A DNA stretch of 39,144 bases from the NCBI GenBank assembly GCA_016793845.1, contig JAEULI010000113.1, forward strand, positions 1 through 39,144, written 5' to 3'. Positions 35,651 through 39,144 of the stretch are shown in pieces. Under the pieces are notes generated by a model. That model was not told the origin of the DNA. It was given only the letters and a program-made list of their open reading frames with translations, and made no database searches. Origin of the DNA: Sphingosinicella sp. Its GTDB lineage: Bacteria; Pseudomonadota; Alphaproteobacteria; Sphingomonadales; Sphingomonadaceae. Position numbers and translations under genes: made by a program. Positions within the stretch are counted from its first letter, which is position 1. Every line of letters starts with the position of its first letter.

Positions 35651-36740
35651 CCGGCCGGGCAGCGACATCGAACGCATCGCAAAGCTGCGGCTGATTCGCA
35701 GCGAAAACGTGGGGCCGGTGAGCTACCGGCATCTCACCGCGCGTTACGGAAGTGCATCGGCGGCGCTTGAAGCCCTTCCCGACCTCGCGCGGCGTGGTGG
35801 CCGTCGTGACTTCCGGATTGCAAACCTCGCCGCCGTCCAGCGCGAAATGGAAGCCGTGGACGCGGCCGGGGCCCGCCTCGTGTTCCTCGGCGAGGCCAAT
35901 TATCCGCCGCTGCTCGCCGAGATCGAGGACGCGCCGCCCGCGCTTGCCGTGCGCGGCGAGATCAAGCACGCGCACCGCCGCACGATCGGCATCGTCGGTG
36001 CGCGCAACGCGTCGGCCGCAGCGATCCGGTTCGCGCGCGGACTTGCCGCCGATCTTGCCGCCGCCGACATCGTCGTCGTCTCGGGGCTCGCACGCGGTAT
36101 CGACGCCGCGGCGCACGCGGGTGCGCTTTCGGGCGGCACGATCGGCGTGATCGCAGGCGGCATCGACAACATCTACCCGCCCGAAAATGCCGAGCTTTAT
36201 GCCGCGCTCTACGAACGCGGCCTCGTGATCGCCGAGCAGCCTTTCGGCACCGAACCGCAGGCGCGGCACTTCCCGCGCCGCAATCGGCTGATCTCGGGGC
36301 TCTCGGCAGGCATCGTCGTCGTGGAGGCCGCACCACGTTCGGGCTCGCTCATCACCGCGCGCTTCGCGGGCGAACAGGGCCGCGAGGTGATGGCGGTGCC
36401 CGGCTTCCCGCTCGATCCGCGCGCGCAGGGCTGCAACCAGCTGATCCGCGACGGCGCAACGCTCGTGCAGTCCGCCGCCGACATCGCCGAGACGATCGCG
36501 CCTTTCGGGGCGGCACGACTCGCGGCGGGCGGAAGCCGCTTCTCGGCCCCGCCCCCAACCGACGCCGACGACAGCGCGCGCGGCGCCGTGACCGCGCTGC
36601 TCAGCCTCACGCCCGTCGCCGTCGATGAACTCGTCCGCCTGTCGGGCGAACCACCCGCCGTGGTGCAGACCGTGCTTCTCGAACTCGAACTCGCCGGGCG
36701 CCTCGTGCGCCACGCCGGCGCGCGCGTGGCGCTCGCATGA
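35643..36740 (+). CDS. dprA: DNA processing protein DprA
   Basis: A 365-residue single-stranded DNA-binding RecA loader used in transformation. The Rossmann-like core has GIVGARNAS, VVVSGLARGIDAAAHAGAL, NIYPPENAEL and HFPRRNRLISGLS, the standard DprA/Smf pattern. An N-terminal helical domain (about residues 1-90) and a C-terminal winged-helix-like region (about 300-365) flank it. It overlaps both neighbours; topA, which often follows dprA, is replaced here by aat. Confidence 0.94.
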   Translation: MADRPGSDIERIAKLRLIRSENVGPVSYRHLTARYGSASAALEALPDLARRGGRRDFRIANLAAVQREMEAVDAAGARLVFLGEANYPPLLAEIEDAPPALAVRGEIKHAHRRTIGIVGARNASAAAIRFARGLAADLAAADIVVVSGLARGIDAAAHAGALSGGTIGVIAGGIDNIYPPENAELYAALYERGLVIAEQPFGTEPQARHFPRRNRLISGLSAGIVVVEAAPRSGSLITARFAGEQGREVMAVPGFPLDPRAQGCNQLIRDGATLVQSAADIAETIAPFGAARLAAGGSRFSAPPPTDADDSARGAVTALLSLTPVAVDELVRLSGEPPAVVQTVLLELELAGRLVRHAGARVALA

Positions 36741-37423
36741 GTTCGCGGCAGAAGCGCGGCGCGGCGCTCGATCCCGAGCTGCTGCTCCGCGCCTATTCGA
36801 TCGGCATCTTCCCGATGGCGGAAAGCCGGGACGCCGAAGACGTGTTCTGGGTGGAACCGCGCGAGCGCGCGATCCTGCCGCTCGAGAACTTCCACCTCTC
36901 GCGCAGCCTCGCCAAAACGCTGAAACAGGAGCGTTTCGCGCACAGCATCGACCGCGCGTTCGATGCGGTGATCGATGCCTGCGCCGAGCCCGCACCGGAC
37001 CGCGCCGACACGTGGATCAACCGGCAGATCCGCGAAGCCTACACGTTCCTCCACCGCATCGGCCACGCGCACAGTGTCGAATGCTGGGAGGACGAAACGC
37101 TCGTGGGAGGGCTTTACGGCGTCAGGATCGGCGGCGCGTTTTTCGGCGAAAGCATGTTCAGCCGCCGCACCGACGCATCGAAAGCCGCGCTCGCGCATCT
37201 CGTCGCCCGGCTGCGCGTCGGCGGTTTCCGGTTGCTCGATTGCCAGTTCATGACGGGTCACCTCGCCAGTCTCGGCGCGGTGGAGATCAACCGCGAAGCC
37301 TATCTGCAGTTGCTGGGTGTCGCGACCGGCATCGCCGATGCGGATTTCAGCGCGCTTGATAGAGACGCCGACGCCGGGATTTCAGGTGCGCGTATCGCAG
37401 CGTCGCTACGCTCCGGGCGCTGA
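36737..37423 (+). CDS. aat: Leucyl/phenylalanyl-tRNA-protein transferase
   Basis: A 228-residue enzyme that adds Leu or Phe to N-terminal Arg or Lys of proteins, making them substrates for ClpS/ClpAP (N-degron pathway). Family stretches are YSIGIFPMAESRD, FWVEPRERAILPL, the GGLYGVRIGGAFFGESMFS core and DCQFMTGHLASLGA. It is coupled to dprA by ATGA, and its stop lies six bases from that of the convergent membrane protein gene. Confidence 0.95.
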   Translation: MSSRQKRGAALDPELLLRAYSIGIFPMAESRDAEDVFWVEPRERAILPLENFHLSRSLAKTLKQERFAHSIDRAFDAVIDACAEPAPDRADTWINRQIREAYTFLHRIGHAHSVECWEDETLVGGLYGVRIGGAFFGESMFSRRTDASKAALAHLVARLRVGGFRLLDCQFMTGHLASLGAVEINREAYLQLLGVATGIADADFSALDRDADAGISGARIAASLRSGR

Positions 37424-37429
37424 AAACGA

Positions 37430-39079
37430 TCAGCTTTCGGGTTCGCGCTTTTCCATTCCCGGAAGCGTCGGCGTGGCCGCGCTGCCCGCACCTTGATTGA
37501 AAGCACTGAGCGCGCTCATGCGCTCCATGTCCGCCGCCGTGCCCGGCGCAACGATCATCGACTGGCCTTCCGAGAACCGGACCAGCGCGCCGATCGTTGC
37601 ATCGGCGGTCTCCTGCGGGCCGGACATGCCGTAGATCGAGCGATCCCCGTCCTTCCCGAACGTGACCGTTTCAAGGTCGGTCACCCAGAGCGTGAGCGTG
37701 AGATTTTCGACATTCACGACGCGTTTCTGCGTGCTGTAGTTCCCCGTGAACTGGTTACCCACCGCTGCCGAAGCCGTGTTGTAAACGCCGGTAAGCTCCA
37801 TCCAGACCAGCCGCGACTGGAAATCGAAGCGACCCCAGAGCACATGCGCCGCACGGCGCGCGGCCGTTGCGATCGTATAGGCGACGATGGCCCATGCCCC
37901 GGTCTCCAGCGTGCCGGTTTCACCCCACGCCAGACCCGCGAAACGATAAACCAGAAAAACGCACGCCAGCCCCGCCAGCGTCATCAGCGCGGTGAGCACG
38001 ACGAGCCAGAGCCGGCGCGGCGAGCCAAGCACTTCCTGCGCCGTTTCCCGTCGCCCGGCACTCACGGGCTGCGTCTCTTCCAGGAACTCGGCCCGGAACT
38101 CACCCGCCTCGCGGGATGAATCGAGCTGGAACGGTGTACGGATGTAGCGCCGGTTCGGCAGCCGTGTCGGATTCGATCGCAGCACCAACCGTTCCAACTC
38201 ACCGATCAGCTCGGAAGGATTGAAATTCACCGAGAGCACGGCCTGCTTCATCGCGGGCGGCGTATTGACGCCGGAGCCGAGCTGGCTCTTCACCGCCGCA
38301 AGGAAGAGCCCGTAAACCGCGAGCAGCGCCACCAGCATGAAACCGACGTGCCAGTTCACCGCGACCTCGCCGAGCGTGGGCAGGCTTTGCCCGACCAGCA
38401 GGAAGACGACGGGGAAGAAGATCGCGAAAACCGTGAGGACGATCAGCGGCCGCATCGAAACCTCGGCTGTGGCATTCGCATTGATCGTCCGCAGCAGCCA
38501 GACGACCATGACGACACCGTAAGCGACGCCGAGCCAGTTTTCGAACGGCGTCGTACCCATCAGGAACAGGCTGAACAGGTAGCTCGCGAGCGCAAGCGCG
38601 ACCGCGCAGAAATTACCGAAATTGTACCGCGCGAAATACTGGAGCTGGATGGGTGCACGCGTGATTCCCTTGACCAGCGTGTAGAGCAGATTGCTGACGG
38701 CATCCTGAGGCGGCACGAACAGAAGCGCGTTCTTGCGAATCTGATCTTTCAGGTTCTCCGCGGCATTGCTGGTGCCGGAGGCATTATCGGCGACCACCGG
38801 GCACAGAGATTTCGGATAATCCACCGGCAGGATGAAGCGCAGTTGCGAAAGCGCCGAGGCCGCCAGCCGAAACGCGACGCCCCAGAGCGCAACACCGATC
38901 AGGATCGGCGCGAGTGAAGCCCCGGCCCCGGCCGCAAGCCACTGCGCGCGGCCGTCGAGAAGAATCATCAGACCGGCGACAAAGGCGGCCACCGCGACGA
39001 TGAGCAGCGCCCAGTTCTCGATCACGTAAGGATTGGGAATCTCGTTGACCCGGTCCCGATCCTCGATTTCGATGCTCAT
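37430..39079 (-). CDS. Large multi-pass membrane protein, unknown function
   Basis: A 549-residue protein I do not recognise. About eight hydrophobic segments are visible: near residues 22-42, 53-77, 155-175, 183-198, 210-230, 243-263, 357-380 and 393-408. Between segments 2 and 3 there is a hydrophilic stretch with FILPVDYPKSLCPVVADN and LFVPPQDAVSN; between 6 and 7 is a basic loop with RLPNRRYIRTPFQLD. The C-terminal 130 residues are soluble, with a possible beta-rich part (VNVENLTLTLWVTDLETVTF). No enzyme or transporter motif stands out. ATG at 39079 (MSIEIEDRDRVN) has GGAGGGG upstream. It may be first in a unit running off the window edge or stand alone. Confidence 0.8.
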   Translation of the reverse strand: MSIEIEDRDRVNEIPNPYVIENWALLIVAVAAFVAGLMILLDGRAQWLAAGAGASLAPILIGVALWGVAFRLAASALSQLRFILPVDYPKSLCPVVADNASGTSNAAENLKDQIRKNALLFVPPQDAVSNLLYTLVKGITRAPIQLQYFARYNFGNFCAVALALASYLFSLFLMGTTPFENWLGVAYGVVMVVWLLRTINANATAEVSMRPLIVLTVFAIFFPVVFLLVGQSLPTLGEVAVNWHVGFMLVALLAVYGLFLAAVKSQLGSGVNTPPAMKQAVLSVNFNPSELIGELERLVLRSNPTRLPNRRYIRTPFQLDSSREAGEFRAEFLEETQPVSAGRRETAQEVLGSPRRLWLVVLTALMTLAGLACVFLVYRFAGLAWGETGTLETGAWAIVAYTIATAARRAAHVLWGRFDFQSRLVWMELTGVYNTASAAVGNQFTGNYSTQKRVVNVENLTLTLWVTDLETVTFGKDGDRSIYGMSGPQETADATIGALVRFSEGQSMIVAPGTAADMERMSALSAFNQGAGSAATPTLPGMEKREPES

Positions 39080-39144
39080 GAGCCCCTCCTGTCCGCCAGA
39101 GGCATATGCGCGAAATTCTGCTGATCCAGCAACCCTCTATGGAT

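Overview
The window reads as an ordinary, gene-dense stretch of a high-GC alphaproteobacterial chromosome, most likely Sphingomonadales (inference). Pointers are a class II DAHP synthase, COQ9, a PEP-CTERM protein, an H+-translocating pyrophosphatase, a RibB with a decayed RibA half, and the order rsh-pyrE-pdxJ-acpS-lepB. I see no phage, transposase, CRISPR array, rRNA or tRNA. No gene-free gap exceeds about 250 bases.

Layout. 1-6.2 kb: end of DAHP synthase, a MAPEG protein, a tiny haem-binding protein, lepA, a PEP-CTERM surface protein with a sigma-54 type promoter, then a minus-strand operon pnuC / NadR-like kinase / RluA-type pseudouridine synthase. 6.3-9.5 kb: rpoZ, a copper operon (YcnI-CopC-CopD) and a divergent DODA-type dioxygenase. 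9.5-16.4 kb: an S9 peptidase, then the rsh-pyrE-pdxJ-acpS-lepB operon, where acpS has no ATG/GTG/TTG start. 16.4-17.7 kb: a DUF559 nuclease-like gene enclosed by two-hairpin repeats, an FKBP isomerase and rpsU. 17.9-21.3 kb: COQ9, feoA-feoB and ssb. 21.4-21.5 kb: a consensus sigma-54 promoter followed by a structured segment of about 95 nt and a terminator, with no gene, which is a strong small-RNA candidate. 21.5-25.3 kb: YceD/DUF177, a ubiquinol-cytochrome c chaperone, bamE and hppA. 25.4-31.8 kb (minus strand): tonB, a small membrane protein, ribD, ribE, ribBX, ribH, nusB, thiL and a FliL-like membrane protein. 31.9-39.1 kb: gltX and nadE (minus), plsY-dprA-aat (plus), and a large unknown multi-pass membrane protein (minus).

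How the genes fit together. The riboflavin set is complete except for a working GTP cyclohydrolase II: the RibA-like half of RibBX lacks its zinc cysteines, so that enzyme must be encoded elsewhere. RibBX also carries an N-terminal helix-turn-helix, and a palindrome lies just upstream of its start. NAD supply is represented by nicotinamide riboside uptake (PnuC plus kinase) and NadE. Metal handling is represented by the copper operon, FeoAB and a TonB whose upstream region holds a near-perfect Zur-type box.

The items most worth following are the sigma-54 small RNA candidate, the repeat/DUF559 cassette, the HTH-RibB-RibX protein with its palindrome, the nested palindrome upstream of the copper operon, and the Zur-like box before tonB. 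All calls come from reading sequence alone; no similarity search was run.
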